From Gloeobacter violaceus PCC 7421 (lineage in GTDB: Bacteria; Cyanobacteriota; Cyanobacteriia; Gloeobacterales; Gloeobacteraceae), in assembly GCF_000011385.1 (NCBI RefSeq), contig NC_005125.1, positions 248,001-312,000 on the forward strand: DNA of 64,000 nt, given 5' to 3'. The notes beneath the pieces are model-generated. The model searched no databases and was not told the DNA's origin. It was given only the letters and a program-made list of their open reading frames with translations. Below, piece after piece: positions 9,515 through 17,493 of this stretch; the stretch's first letter is position 1; the number at the start of each line of letters is the position of its first letter. A program made the translations under genes and the position numbers.

Positions 9515-11839
9515 ATGGTCTTCAACTGGTTCAATCGATTTATCAAGAAGGACAAAAAAGAAGAGCCCACTCCCGAACCCACCCAAGCCCAGGAGCCGGT
9601 CGAAGCCCAGCCGCCCGCACCAGTAGAAGAACCGGCCGCTGAGCCCGACTACATGAAGTGGGCACGCCTCGCCCAAGAAAAGCTCAACCAGGAACTGGCC
9701 GCGCAGCCTGCGGTGGAGCCGGAGGCCCCCGCCGCCTTTGAAGAAGCGCCCACGGCACCGCCGATCGAGCCGCCGAGTGCGCCCGCTTACGACTGGCAGG
9801 CGGTCCTGTACGGCACCAAATCCGCCGCACCGGTCGAGCCACCACCGCCTTCTACCGCAACGCCACCGGTTACCGAGGCGGTCATCCCGCCACCGCCGCC
9901 ACCAGCTGTCGCTCCAACTCCCCCGGCCCCGGAACCGCCTGCTGCGGTCAGTCCTGCCGCTTTCGACTGGCAGGCAGTTTTGTATGGCACCAGGCCCGCT
10001 GCCCCCGTCGAGCCGCCACCGGCTCCCCAACCGCCCGTCGCCGAGGCTCCGCCTGCATCGGTGCAAGCGGCTCCCGCTTTTGAAAGCCCAGTGGTGGAAG
10101 TGCCGGAACCCCCGGTGGCAGAACCGGTTGTTGAGCCGCCAGTTGAGGAATTTCCTGCGGCACCGGTGGCTGAGGAAGAAATTTTGCCGGTGGAGTCGGA
10201 GCCGTTGACGGTGGCCGAAGTACCGGTCGAGCCACTGCCGGAAGCCGAGGTACTGCCTGCTTTGCTGGTGGCTGAAGAAGAATCGGCACCTGTTGTGGAA
10301 CCGCCAGAGCCCGAGTTGCCTGCAGCGGTGGAGATATCCCCGGTTTTTGAGGCTGAAACGGTTGAGGCGCCGGCGGCTGAAGTGCTGCCGCCGGCTGAGG
10401 AACCGCCGACAGTTGAGGAGGTGGTGCCGTCTGTCGAAGCGCCGCCAATTTTTCAACCGGCGGCGGCCGAGAGCGCTCCGGTCGAACCGCCGCCGCCCGC
10501 CCCACCGGCCGAACCGCCGCCGGAGTCTCCGGCGAGTGCCCCTCTGTTTGATTGGCGCCGCATTCTCAATCGCAATCGGCCGGTCGAATCACCTCCCGAA
10601 CCCCCGGCCCCGGCTGCTCCTGAGCCCCCGGCCGCTGAGGCTGCACCGCCTGCAGCGGAGCCGCCCGTCTTCGATTGGCGGCGCTTTCTCAATCGCCCCC
10701 GGACTCCCGAGGCACCGCCGGTGCAGCCGCCTGTGGTCCCCGAGCCGCCGCCTGCTCCTGAACCTGTGGTGCCTCCGCCACCGGCCGCTGCCCAGACGCC
10801 GCCTGCTCAGCCAAAGCCCCGCTTTGAACTGGATCCCGGATTTTTGTGGTCGGCGGAGGTGCTCGCAGCCCAGGGTCGTCGCCCTGAAGATGTCACTGTC
10901 GAAGAAATTTCCTGGCTGCAGAAATTGCGCGCCGGGCTCGGGCGCACCCGCCGCAGCCTGGTCAACAACGTCAAGGCGCTGGCCGGGCGGGGGCCGATCG
11001 GTCCCGATGAACTGGAGGAACTCGAAGGTTTGCTGCTGCAGGCCGATGTGGGGATCACCGTCAGCGAGCGGATTCTAGCGGCGCTGCAGGAGCGGGTGCG
11101 CCGCGAAGCGCTCCCCGGTGACCAGGTGATGCCTTTTCTTAAATCGCAGCTGCGCAAACAGCTGGAACTCGAAGGGGACGACCCGACCGGTTTTGCTCCC
11201 AAGCGTGGTCAGCTCAATGTGTGGTTGATCGTCGGGGTCAACGGCGTCGGCAAGACGACGACAATCGGCAAGATCGCGGCGCTGGCCACCCGCTCGGGAT
11301 ATAGGACATTGATCGCTGCCGGTGATACTTTCCGGGCTGCGGCGGTCGAGCAGTTGTCGATTTGGGGCGAGCGCTCCGGGGTGACGGTGGTGGCCAATCC
11401 TTCGCCAAAGGCCGATCCGGCGGCGGTCGTCTTCGATGCGATCAGCGCTGCGAAGGCCCGCGATGTCGAGTTGCTTTTGGTCGATACGGCGGGCCGTTTG
11501 CAGAATAAGAAGAACTTGATGGATGAGCTGGCCAAGGTGCGCCGGATCATCGATAAGCAGGCGATCGATGCTCACATCGAATCGTTGTTGGTGCTTGATG
11601 CGACTACCGGCCAGAACGGGCTGCAGCAGGCCAAGGTTTTTGGTGAGACGGCGGGACTGACTGGTGTGGTCATCACTAAATTGGATGGGTCGGCCAAGGC
11701 GGGGATCGCTCTGGCGATTGTCGAGCAGCTGCAGCTGCCGATTCGCTTTGTGGGCGTGGGCGAAAAGATCGACGATCTGCGGCCGTTTAATAGCTATGAG
11801 TTTGTCGAGGCGCTTTTGAGCGACTACGACGCCGCTTGA
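9515..11839 (+). CDS. ftsY: Signal recognition particle receptor FtsY with a giant proline-rich N-terminal extension
   Basis: The C-terminal 300 or so residues are a standard FtsY NG domain: N-domain helices (WLQKLRAGLGRTRRSLVNNV), P-loop GVNGVGKTTTIGKI near residue 573, DTAGR and TKLDGSAKAGIAL. FtsY docks ribosome-SRP complexes at the membrane for co-translational insertion. The N-terminal part, about 440 residues, is much longer than the acidic A domain of most bacteria (about 200 in E. coli). It is almost entirely Pro, Ala, Glu and Val. Four Trp motifs punctuate it: DWQAVLYGT at residues 93 and 151, and DWRRILNR/DWRRFLNR at 346 and 387. The hydrophobic N-terminus (MVFNWFNRFIKKDKK) resembles a membrane-targeting amphipathic helix and supports this start. 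Confidence 0.95.
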   Translation: MVFNWFNRFIKKDKKEEPTPEPTQAQEPVEAQPPAPVEEPAAEPDYMKWARLAQEKLNQELAAQPAVEPEAPAAFEEAPTAPPIEPPSAPAYDWQAVLYGTKSAAPVEPPPPSTATPPVTEAVIPPPPPPAVAPTPPAPEPPAAVSPAAFDWQAVLYGTRPAAPVEPPPAPQPPVAEAPPASVQAAPAFESPVVEVPEPPVAEPVVEPPVEEFPAAPVAEEEILPVESEPLTVAEVPVEPLPEAEVLPALLVAEEESAPVVEPPEPELPAAVEISPVFEAETVEAPAAEVLPPAEEPPTVEEVVPSVEAPPIFQPAAAESAPVEPPPPAPPAEPPPESPASAPLFDWRRILNRNRPVESPPEPPAPAAPEPPAAEAAPPAAEPPVFDWRRFLNRPRTPEAPPVQPPVVPEPPPAPEPVVPPPPAAAQTPPAQPKPRFELDPGFLWSAEVLAAQGRRPEDVTVEEISWLQKLRAGLGRTRRSLVNNVKALAGRGPIGPDELEELEGLLLQADVGITVSERILAALQERVRREALPGDQVMPFLKSQLRKQLELEGDDPTGFAPKRGQLNVWLIVGVNGVGKTTTIGKIAALATRSGYRTLIAAGDTFRAAAVEQLSIWGERSGVTVVANPSPKADPAAVVFDAISAAKARDVELLLVDTAGRLQNKKNLMDELAKVRRIIDKQAIDAHIESLLVLDATTGQNGLQQAKVFGETAGLTGVVITKLDGSAKAGIALAIVEQLQLPIRFVGVGEKIDDLRPFNSYEFVEALLSDYDAA

Positions 11840-11854
11840 TTTTTGGCGTTTGAT

Positions 11855-12056
11855 GGTTGGCTTTGCACGACAGTCTGTGGAGCGAGAGGCGGAACCCCCT
11901 TCGGGTTCCCCTCTCGCGCTCTCCAACCTCCCCGCCTCGCGGGGCTGCCGGCCCCCCGACACCCCCCGGACTTAGCGGCATGGTCGGGAACGAGGCTTGG
12001 TGGGTGGGATGGGTTTATTCTTTTAGGGCCTGCACGACGCGTGTCGACTGCGGCGA
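11855..12056 (+). repeat. Dispersed repeat, copy A (inverted relative to copy B)
   Basis: Bases 11855-11974 are identical over 120 bases to the reverse complement of 13524-13643. Similarity continues more weakly to 12056, ending in an 18-base identical block (12039-12056 against 13441-13458). The copy starts 15 bases after the ftsY stop, in the same orientation as ftsY. It carries a strong hairpin but no credible ORF. Confidence 0.85.
11882..11917 (+). terminator. Hairpin within repeat copy A downstream of ftsY
   Basis: GCGAGAGG (11882-11889) pairs with CCTCTCGC (11910-11917), and GGAACCC (11891-11897) with GGGTTCC (11903-11909), giving a 15-bp stem with one bulged C and a 5-base loop. Its place just after ftsY suggests a terminator or 3'-end stabiliser. 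No U-tract follows. Confidence 0.5.
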
Positions 12057-12154
12057 AGGGTGTGGCTGGTCGTTGGGCTGCGAAAGTATTGGCAAGCGAA
12101 GCAGTTTGAACACCACGACAGTTTGATGGACAGCGGTTTTCCCTGAAACCTGCT

Positions 12155-12893
12155 CTAAAATTCGAACGTCGCGCGCACATTGCCGATCGTGAGCCCCTGC
12201 TGGTTGACGTTGTTGGCTCCCAGAATACAGTACACCTCCGGCGTGAGTGAGAGGCGATCGGTTAGCCGGAATCGGTAGGCCGCGGCGGTGCTGCCCCCGA
12301 ACAGACCCGACCCGCCGAAGGGAACACCTCCCGGGGTAGTCGGGCTGCCGCCCGCAAAGCCGCCGTCGAGGGCCAGGTAGAGCACCCGCAGCGCAAACTC
12401 GCGACTGATGCGCCAGTCGATGTGGGCACCCGGGTGGTTGTCGTCCAGAATCTGGATCAGCAGCGGGTCGTGCCGGAAGTTGCGCAGCGGAAGTGCTGGC
12501 CCTCGGTCTGGGGGTACTTGTTGCAACCCAACAGTTCGATATTTTGCAACAGCGGCCCAAAGCGGACACGCAGGTTGTCGGTACCGCCCAAGAACGACAG
12601 CGGAAGGTCTTAGTAAAGTTTGTCGATGTCCACCGGGCCGCGGCCGTCGAAGGTGTCGCCGGTGCCGGTGGTGTTGGCGTAGTCGATGCGCCCGATGCGG
12701 CCCTGGGAGGTGGTAAAAGGCGTCGATGCGCCCGTCGAGGTGTCGAGGCGTACGCGCAACCGGTCGCCCCGCACAGTCAGCAAGCATACCCGGAATCAAA
12801 GCTCGTTTCCTCGGCCGCCAGGACGGGCGGAACGGCGCCGACCAGCCAAGCTGCAACCCCCGCCGCGCCGAGGCGCTTCGCAAATGCGCGCAT
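12155..12893 (-). pseudogene. Decayed cyanobacterial iron-uptake porin (OprB-like)
   Basis: The gene is split over three frames. From the ATG at 12893 a signal peptide (MRAFAKRLGAAGVAAWLVGAVPPVLA) is read, followed by a stop after 39 codons. A second frame carries GDRLRVRLDTSTG, ANTTGTGDTFDG and DIDKLY, then an in-frame TAA, then DLPLSFLGGTDNLRVRFGPL. This is the diagnostic DKLYYRFPL region of cyanobacterial iron-uptake porins with a nonsense codon in place of the second Tyr. The C-terminus is in a third frame: HIDWRISREFALRVLYLALD, GLFGGSTAAAYRFRLTDRLSL and a terminal RATFEF, the usual outer-membrane C-terminal Phe. The SLH domain and much of the barrel are missing. It is non-functional by sequence and lies between the two repeat copies. 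Confidence 0.75.
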
Positions 12894-12983
12894 GTTTCTA
12901 CCCCTCACCATAAACACAATCAATCAAGACAATATATCTTGTTTATGGAAAGAGGAAGTCATTTGGGGCAAAAGGGCAGTGCC

Positions 12984-13262
12984 TCAAGGCCGGGCGAATC
13001 CGCCGGGTCGGCCCGCACCGCCCTGGGAGCGCTGTTTCATCTGGTAGCGCCGGATGATTTGTTGCCGTTGTTGGGGGCTCAGTTGCGCCCAGCGCTGCTG
13101 AAGCTGTGCCCGCCGGGCTGCGCTGTTGGTCCCACCGGTCTGAGGATAGGCCCCATTGGCATATCCATAGGGCGAGGAGCCCTGGTAAGGATAGGTCTGG
13201 GCCTGGACCGCGCCCGGAAGCGCCAGAGACCCGATAAGCAACAAAACCAGTGCACTGCGCAT
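12984..13262 (-). CDS. Small secreted Gln/Arg-rich protein
   Basis: The start chosen at 13262 gives 92 aa beginning with a good signal peptide (MRSALVLLLIGSLALPGAVQA, cleavage before QTYPY). The frame extends upstream but without a plausible earlier start. The mature part is Tyr/Gly/Pro-rich and then a helix rich in Gln and Arg (RRAQLQQRWAQLSPQQRQQIIRRYQMKQR). The LSPQQRQQI pattern is common in small periplasmic proteins of CpxP/Spy-like or DUF3106-like type, but that assignment is tentative. Confidence 0.6.
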   Translation of the reverse strand: MRSALVLLLIGSLALPGAVQAQTYPYQGSSPYGYANGAYPQTGGTNSAARRAQLQQRWAQLSPQQRQQIIRRYQMKQRSQGGAGRPGGFARP

Positions 13263-13440
13263 GCGATTGCCTCGACATTCGGTGTTGGACTTTCGACGCT
13301 GTACCCGTTGGTTCAGTTCAGCCGCCCGCAAGTTTTGGAGCAGACGCCCTATGTTTTCCGGTTTATCAGATTTCGCACGGCTTGTGCCCCAACCGCCCCA
13401 GTCCCTAATCAAATCGCCCCACTATTGCCAGACACACTTC

Positions 13441-13643
13441 TCGCCGCAGTCGACACGCAAAGCGTGCACGCACTGGAAGAGTAAACCGAGCCCATCCACC
13501 GACTCTCCCGCCCACCATGCCAATAAGTCCGGGGGGTGTCGGGGGGCCGGCAGCCCCGCGAGGCGGGGAGGTTGGAGAGCGCGAGAGGGGAACCCGAAGG
13601 GGGTTCCGCCTCTCGCTCCACAGACTGTCGTGCAAAGCCAACC
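13441..13643 (-). repeat. Dispersed repeat, copy B (inverted relative to copy A)
   Basis: The reverse complement of 13524-13643 equals 11855-11974 base for base, with weaker similarity on to 13441. Copy B begins 67 bases after the stop of the HAD phosphatase gene and points the same way as that gene, just as copy A follows ftsY. The 15-bp hairpin is fully conserved. Confidence 0.85.
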
Positions 13644-13710
13644 GCCAGGTGTCAGAAATGCAACCGTTGCCCATTGAGGTTCCATCCAACTGGCCGTTGT
13701 CCGGGCAACC

Positions 13711-14379
13711 TCAAGCGCTCCAGCCCAGCCAACGGTCGAGGCGCCCGGCCAGTTCTTCAACCGTCTCGACCCAAAAATCCGGCCGAGCAGAGACCAACTC
13801 CTCGCGCCCGTGGGTGCCCCAGGTGACCGCACAGCAGGCCACCCCGGCGGCGCGGGCCATTTCGATATCGAGGGTGGTGTCGCCCACCATCAGCGCTTCG
13901 CCCACCCCGAAGCCGGTGAGGGCAAGGGCGAGCTTGAGCGATTCGGGGTCGGGCTTACCCCGAATCACTTCGTCCGGGGAGACGATCGTTTCAAAAAATT
14001 CGAGCCATCCCGCCTGAGCGAGCACCTCCCGAATCGAGCGGCCGCGCTTGCCCGAGCAGATGGCCAGCATTACCCCGCGGCGGTGCAAGGCGCGCACCAG
14101 GGCGTCGGTGCCGGCGAAGGGGCGGCTCATGGGCAGCATGATTTCGCGGTAAACCTCGCGGTAGCACTCCACCACCCGGGGGGCTTCCGCGAGGCGCTCC
14201 GCGGGCAAAATCGCAGGCATTTGCTCGCGTAGGGGCATGCCGATGAGCTTGCGCCAGCGCTCGACGGTGCCCCCAGGCAGGGCCAGGGCCAGGGCCGTAC
14301 GCTCCATGGCAAGCACAATTCCCCCTTCCGAATCGATGAGCGTACCGTCGAGATCGAAGACGACCAACCGTTCGGACAT
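13711..14379 (-). CDS. HAD-superfamily phosphatase (phosphoglycolate phosphatase/PGMB-like)
   Basis: The 222-aa product starts at MSERLVVFDLDGTLIDSEGG, which holds motif I (DxDGT) with nucleophile and acid/base Asp. Motif II is the Ser in AICSGKRG, motif III the Lys in IRGKPDPESLKLAL, and motif IV is VGDTTLDIEMARAAG. The helical cap between residues 15 and 85 is the C1 type seen in Gph and beta-phosphoglucomutase. The substrate is not defined by sequence. The ATG at 14379 is preferred over 14394 because it directly precedes motif I. Confidence 0.87.
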   Translation of the reverse strand: MSERLVVFDLDGTLIDSEGGIVLAMERTALALALPGGTVERWRKLIGMPLREQMPAILPAERLAEAPRVVECYREVYREIMLPMSRPFAGTDALVRALHRRGVMLAICSGKRGRSIREVLAQAGWLEFFETIVSPDEVIRGKPDPESLKLALALTGFGVGEALMVGDTTLDIEMARAAGVACCAVTWGTHGREELVSARPDFWVETVEELAGRLDRWLGWSA

Positions 14380-14471
14380 CCGGCGCTCCTGCAAAGGCCA
14401 ACCCAGATTTATAGCCTTTACCGGTGCTTCTCACCTAGACTCTTTTCCAATACTCCTCACCATCGGTTCCC

Positions 14472-15524
14472 ATGAATCTGCTCATCGGTTCGACTACCCC
14501 CTGCAGCGGCAAGTCCGCCATCGCCCTCGGCCTCGGATTGCGTCTGCGCGCGGCGGGCCGGCAGGTGGTCTACGCCAAACCCCTGGGCACCATTGCCGTG
14601 GAGGCGGCCGGGCAGTGGCGCGACGCCGACTGCGTGCTGATGAACGAGTATCTGGGCGCTTCGGTGCCACCGCCGGTACCGCTGGTCTTTCTGGACCGCG
14701 CCAGCGTCCGCCGCCGCCTGAGTGGCGAGGACACCGTCGACTACCGCGAGCGGCTGCCCGATTTTGCTCCCGAGGAGCCGGGGCTGGTGCGCCTCATCGA
14801 AGGGGCCGGCACGCCGCAGGAGGGAGCCGTTTTCGAGCTGACGCTGCAGGTGCTCGCCGAGCAGTTGCCCGCCCGCGTGCTGTTGGTCTGCCGCTACGAA
14901 GAAGATCTGGTGATCGATCAGCTGCTCATCTTGCGCTCGCAGTTGGGCAATCGACTGGCGGGAGTGATCCTCAACGATGTGCCGGTCGACCAGCAGGAGG
15001 ATGTGGGCAGCGTGCTGGTGCCGTTTTTGGAGCGCCAGCGCATCGGTGTTTTCGGCGTCCTGCCCGCCGACACCACCCTCAAGAGCGTCAGCGTCGGGGA
15101 ATTGGTGGGTACCCTGGGCGCGGAGGTGCTCTGCTGCCGCGAGCGGCTCGATCAGATGGTCGAATCGGTGCACATCGGGGCGATGAGCGGCAGCGCCGCC
15201 CTCAAATATTTTCGCAACGCCGTCAACAAAGCTGTGATCACCGGCGGAGACCGCACCGACATTCAGCTTGCGGCCCTGGAGACTTCCACCACCTGCCTGG
15301 TGCTGACCGGCTATCTCGCCCCCTCCCAGATGGTCCTGGCCCGCGCCGAAGAACTGCAGGTGCCGGTCCTCACCGTCGGCCACGACACCCTCGCCACCAC
15401 CGAGATCGTCGATCGCCTCTTCGGCCAGGCGCGCTTTCGCGAATCGGCCAAAGTCGATCGAATTCAGCAGCTACTCGATCGCCATTTTGATTTTGAGCGC
15501 TTTGAGAAAGTACTGGGGCTCTAG
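14472..15524 (+). CDS. BioD-like P-loop plus DRTGG domain protein (phosphotransacetylase-family annotation)
   Basis: The protein is 350 aa. The N-terminus has a dethiobiotin-synthetase-like P-loop (LLIGSTTPCSGKSAIALGLGL) and an AAA_26/BioD fold to about residue 210. The C-terminal 120 or so residues form a DRTGG domain (KAVITGGDRTDIQLAALETST). This is the N-terminal half of long phosphate acetyltransferases, and the catalytic Pta domain is absent, so transacetylase activity is unlikely. Related stand-alone proteins are widespread in cyanobacteria; a nucleotide-sensing role is an inference. Confidence 0.8.
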   Translation: MNLLIGSTTPCSGKSAIALGLGLRLRAAGRQVVYAKPLGTIAVEAAGQWRDADCVLMNEYLGASVPPPVPLVFLDRASVRRRLSGEDTVDYRERLPDFAPEEPGLVRLIEGAGTPQEGAVFELTLQVLAEQLPARVLLVCRYEEDLVIDQLLILRSQLGNRLAGVILNDVPVDQQEDVGSVLVPFLERQRIGVFGVLPADTTLKSVSVGELVGTLGAEVLCCRERLDQMVESVHIGAMSGSAALKYFRNAVNKAVITGGDRTDIQLAALETSTTCLVLTGYLAPSQMVLARAEELQVPVLTVGHDTLATTEIVDRLFGQARFRESAKVDRIQQLLDRHFDFERFEKVLGL

Positions 15525-15530
15525 GCATCG

Positions 15531-15584
15531 GGTATCAGATATCGGGTGTCGGTAAGCTCACCCCGACACCCGATACCTGACACC
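15531..15584. terminator. 22-bp near-perfect hairpin between convergent genes
   Basis: Arm 15531-15552 pairs with arm 15563-15584 at 20 of 22 positions, with a 10-base loop; the inner 13 bp are perfect. It lies between the DRTGG gene (plus) and glnB (minus), where both messages would end. Its TCAGGTATC/GGTGTC words recur in another intergenic hairpin at 54905-54955. Confidence 0.7.
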
Positions 15585-15634
15585 TCGGCCCGACCTGACA
15601 ACCCAAACGGAGCCGGTATGACACCCAACGCCTC

Positions 15635-16009
<375 letters not shown>

Positions 16010-16207
16010 CTAGCACCCGATGCCAGCCGGTGGTGTTGGTGAGACTACCATTTTTCGGTCCCTAGGGGGAGCCTATCCGGGCTCAGCCACCGCTAGCGAT
16101 TGCTCCCCGACGAGGGTAAAGTTGCACACCATATCTAGTTCTTGTGGTAATCTCGGTGCAGGTTTGCGCCATTTCAAACCCCTTAGCGCATTTTGTGTGG
16201 AGGCTTT

Positions 16208-17020
16208 ATGCGTCGGGCTTTTGCCGCTATTTTCAGTGCGAGCTGTCTGCTGGCCCCGATGACGGTCGCCGCCAGGGAGTTCAACTTCTCTAAACCCGCC
16301 CCCAACCCGCCCTCGCTCAGCTCACCCGGGCCGACGCGCATCATCCCGCCGCCGCCCCAGGTGGCACCGCGCACCCCCGTAGTGCCTGCCTCTGGGACAC
16401 CGCAGACAGCCATGCCTGCGGCTTCTCCCGCGGCGGTTCCCACCTTCGAGGTGATTACCAGCCAGTACGACCTGCCCAAGGGTACCCAGTTCAACGCCTC
16501 GGCGGTGCGCGAACTGGTCTACAACCCGTCGGACACCCTGGCGATGACGCTGCAGGTGGCCGACGACGTGCGCGACGGCTCCGGGGACGTCGTCATCCCC
16601 AAGGGTAGTACCGTTTGGGGATCGTTTAGACCCGTGGCGGCCAAGGAGCCCGAGGATCCGGCTACCGCAAGCCGCGAGCCGCGCGACAACTCCAGTTGGC
16701 CGGAAGGCTCGCGCTTCGTGGCTGAACGGGTGGCCATCGGAGACCGGATCTACAACTTCAAGGCCCAGACCGAGGCTTTGCCCACCCAGACCGACCCGAG
16801 GCGCAACGTCGGGGCGGAAGCGGGCAGCGGAGCGCTCATCGGTGCAGCCGGGGGCGCCATCGTCTCGATATTTACCGGCGGCCTTGGACTGATCCCGATC
16901 CTGGCTGGAGGCGGGCTGGGGGCCGGCGTGGGGGCCGCGGTCGCCAGCACCCCGGTGGTGTTTATCAAGGGCGATCAGCCTCTGCAGTTGACCCTGCTCG
17001 AACCGCTGCGGGTGCGCTGA
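16208..17020 (+). CDS. Secreted protein with glycine-zipper segment, TrbI/VirB10-like beta domain possible
   Basis: The product is 270 aa from ATG 16208, preceded by GGAGG seven bases upstream. It has a signal peptide (MRRAFAAIFSASCLLAPMTVAA) and a proline-rich linker. The beta-rich region YDLPKGTQFNASAVRELVYN followed by DVVIPKGSTVWGSF, RFVAERVAIGDRIYNFKAQTE resembles the barrel of VirB10/TrbI proteins, which line the outer-membrane channel of type IV secretion systems. A glycine-zipper hairpin (GALIGAAGGAIVSIFTGGLGLIPILAGGGLGAGVGAAV) ends near residue 250. No other secretion genes are near, so the role is unknown. Confidence 0.6.
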   Translation: MRRAFAAIFSASCLLAPMTVAAREFNFSKPAPNPPSLSSPGPTRIIPPPPQVAPRTPVVPASGTPQTAMPAASPAAVPTFEVITSQYDLPKGTQFNASAVRELVYNPSDTLAMTLQVADDVRDGSGDVVIPKGSTVWGSFRPVAAKEPEDPATASREPRDNSSWPEGSRFVAERVAIGDRIYNFKAQTEALPTQTDPRRNVGAEAGSGALIGAAGGAIVSIFTGGLGLIPILAGGGLGAGVGAAVASTPVVFIKGDQPLQLTLLEPLRVR

Positions 17021-17022
17021 AT

Positions 17023-17439
17023 TTATTCGCCGTAACCTGCATCCTTGAGGGGTAACAGTTCCTGCATCGAAGCTACCAGCCGCAAATGCAGCCGGGCAAT
17101 CGAGCCCTGGATAATCCGAAAATGCCAGTGGGCACGCACGCGAAAAGCCGGACAGCGTACCCGGCCGCCCAGGATCACGGTGTCCGCTTCGACGGCAATG
17201 TTCTCGACTTCGATGGACATTCCCTTTGCCTTAAAGGCAACATAATCGACGATCGCTTCGCGGCCTTTCACTTGTACGTTGATTGGCGCAACAAGCGTTG
17301 CCTGTGGGTGAAACAACTTGCCTAGAGCCGTCAGGTCGTGTCGGTTGAAAGTGTCGACGTAACTTTCGATGAGCGTCGGTAGAGTTATAGAGTCGGGTTG
17401 GCGGTCAATCGGTTCAGTCGTCTGCAAAGGGGCCTCCAT
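17023..17439 (-). CDS. CTDH: stand-alone homologue of the OCP C-terminal (NTF2-like) domain
   Basis: The 138-aa protein is a single NTF2-like domain (IESYVDTFNRHDLTALGKLF). It carries the specific signature of the OCP C-terminal domain near its end: GGRVRCPAFRVRAHWHF, then LHLRLVASMQELLPLK, matching the OCP pattern KVQTPWF, NIAWRF and LLASPQELL. Y27 and W105 line up with OCP Tyr201 and Trp288, which hydrogen-bond the carotenoid keto group. The equivalent of Trp277 is Ala98. Known CTDHs bind ketocarotenoid, donate it to HCPs and quench singlet oxygen. It follows two HCP genes on the same strand, so the two OCP halves are encoded side by side. Confidence 0.82.
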   Translation of the reverse strand: MEAPLQTTEPIDRQPDSITLPTLIESYVDTFNRHDLTALGKLFHPQATLVAPINVQVKGREAIVDYVAFKAKGMSIEVENIAVEADTVILGGRVRCPAFRVRAHWHFRIIQGSIARLHLRLVASMQELLPLKDAGYGE

Positions 17440-17445
17440 TGCCGG

Positions 17446-17474
17446 GCAGCGGAGGGCGGACAGCCCTCCGCTGC
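17446..17474 (-). promoter_or_regulatory. Perfect 12-bp hairpin immediately upstream of the CTDH start codon
   Basis: GCAGCGGAGGGC (17446-17457) and GCCCTCCGCTGC (17463-17474) are perfect complements around a 5-base loop. In the message the stem ends only six bases before the CTDH ATG at 17439, inside the ribosome-binding region, and begins 19 bases after the upstream HCP stop. It could attenuate transcription, block ribosomes or mark a processing site and so set the HCP to CTDH ratio. There is no U-tract for simple termination. Confidence 0.6.
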
Positions 17475-17493
17475 GATGGTTTCCTATAGGGTC

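Noticed and set aside
12493-13047. Plus-strand frames across the porin remnant
   Set aside because: They are antisense to recognisable porin segments and to the small secreted protein, and lack domain similarity.
16116-16129. GTA-N8-CAC as an NtcA site between glnB and the glycine-zipper gene
   Set aside because: The second half-site is CAC rather than TAC, and no -10 box lies at the usual distance on either strand.
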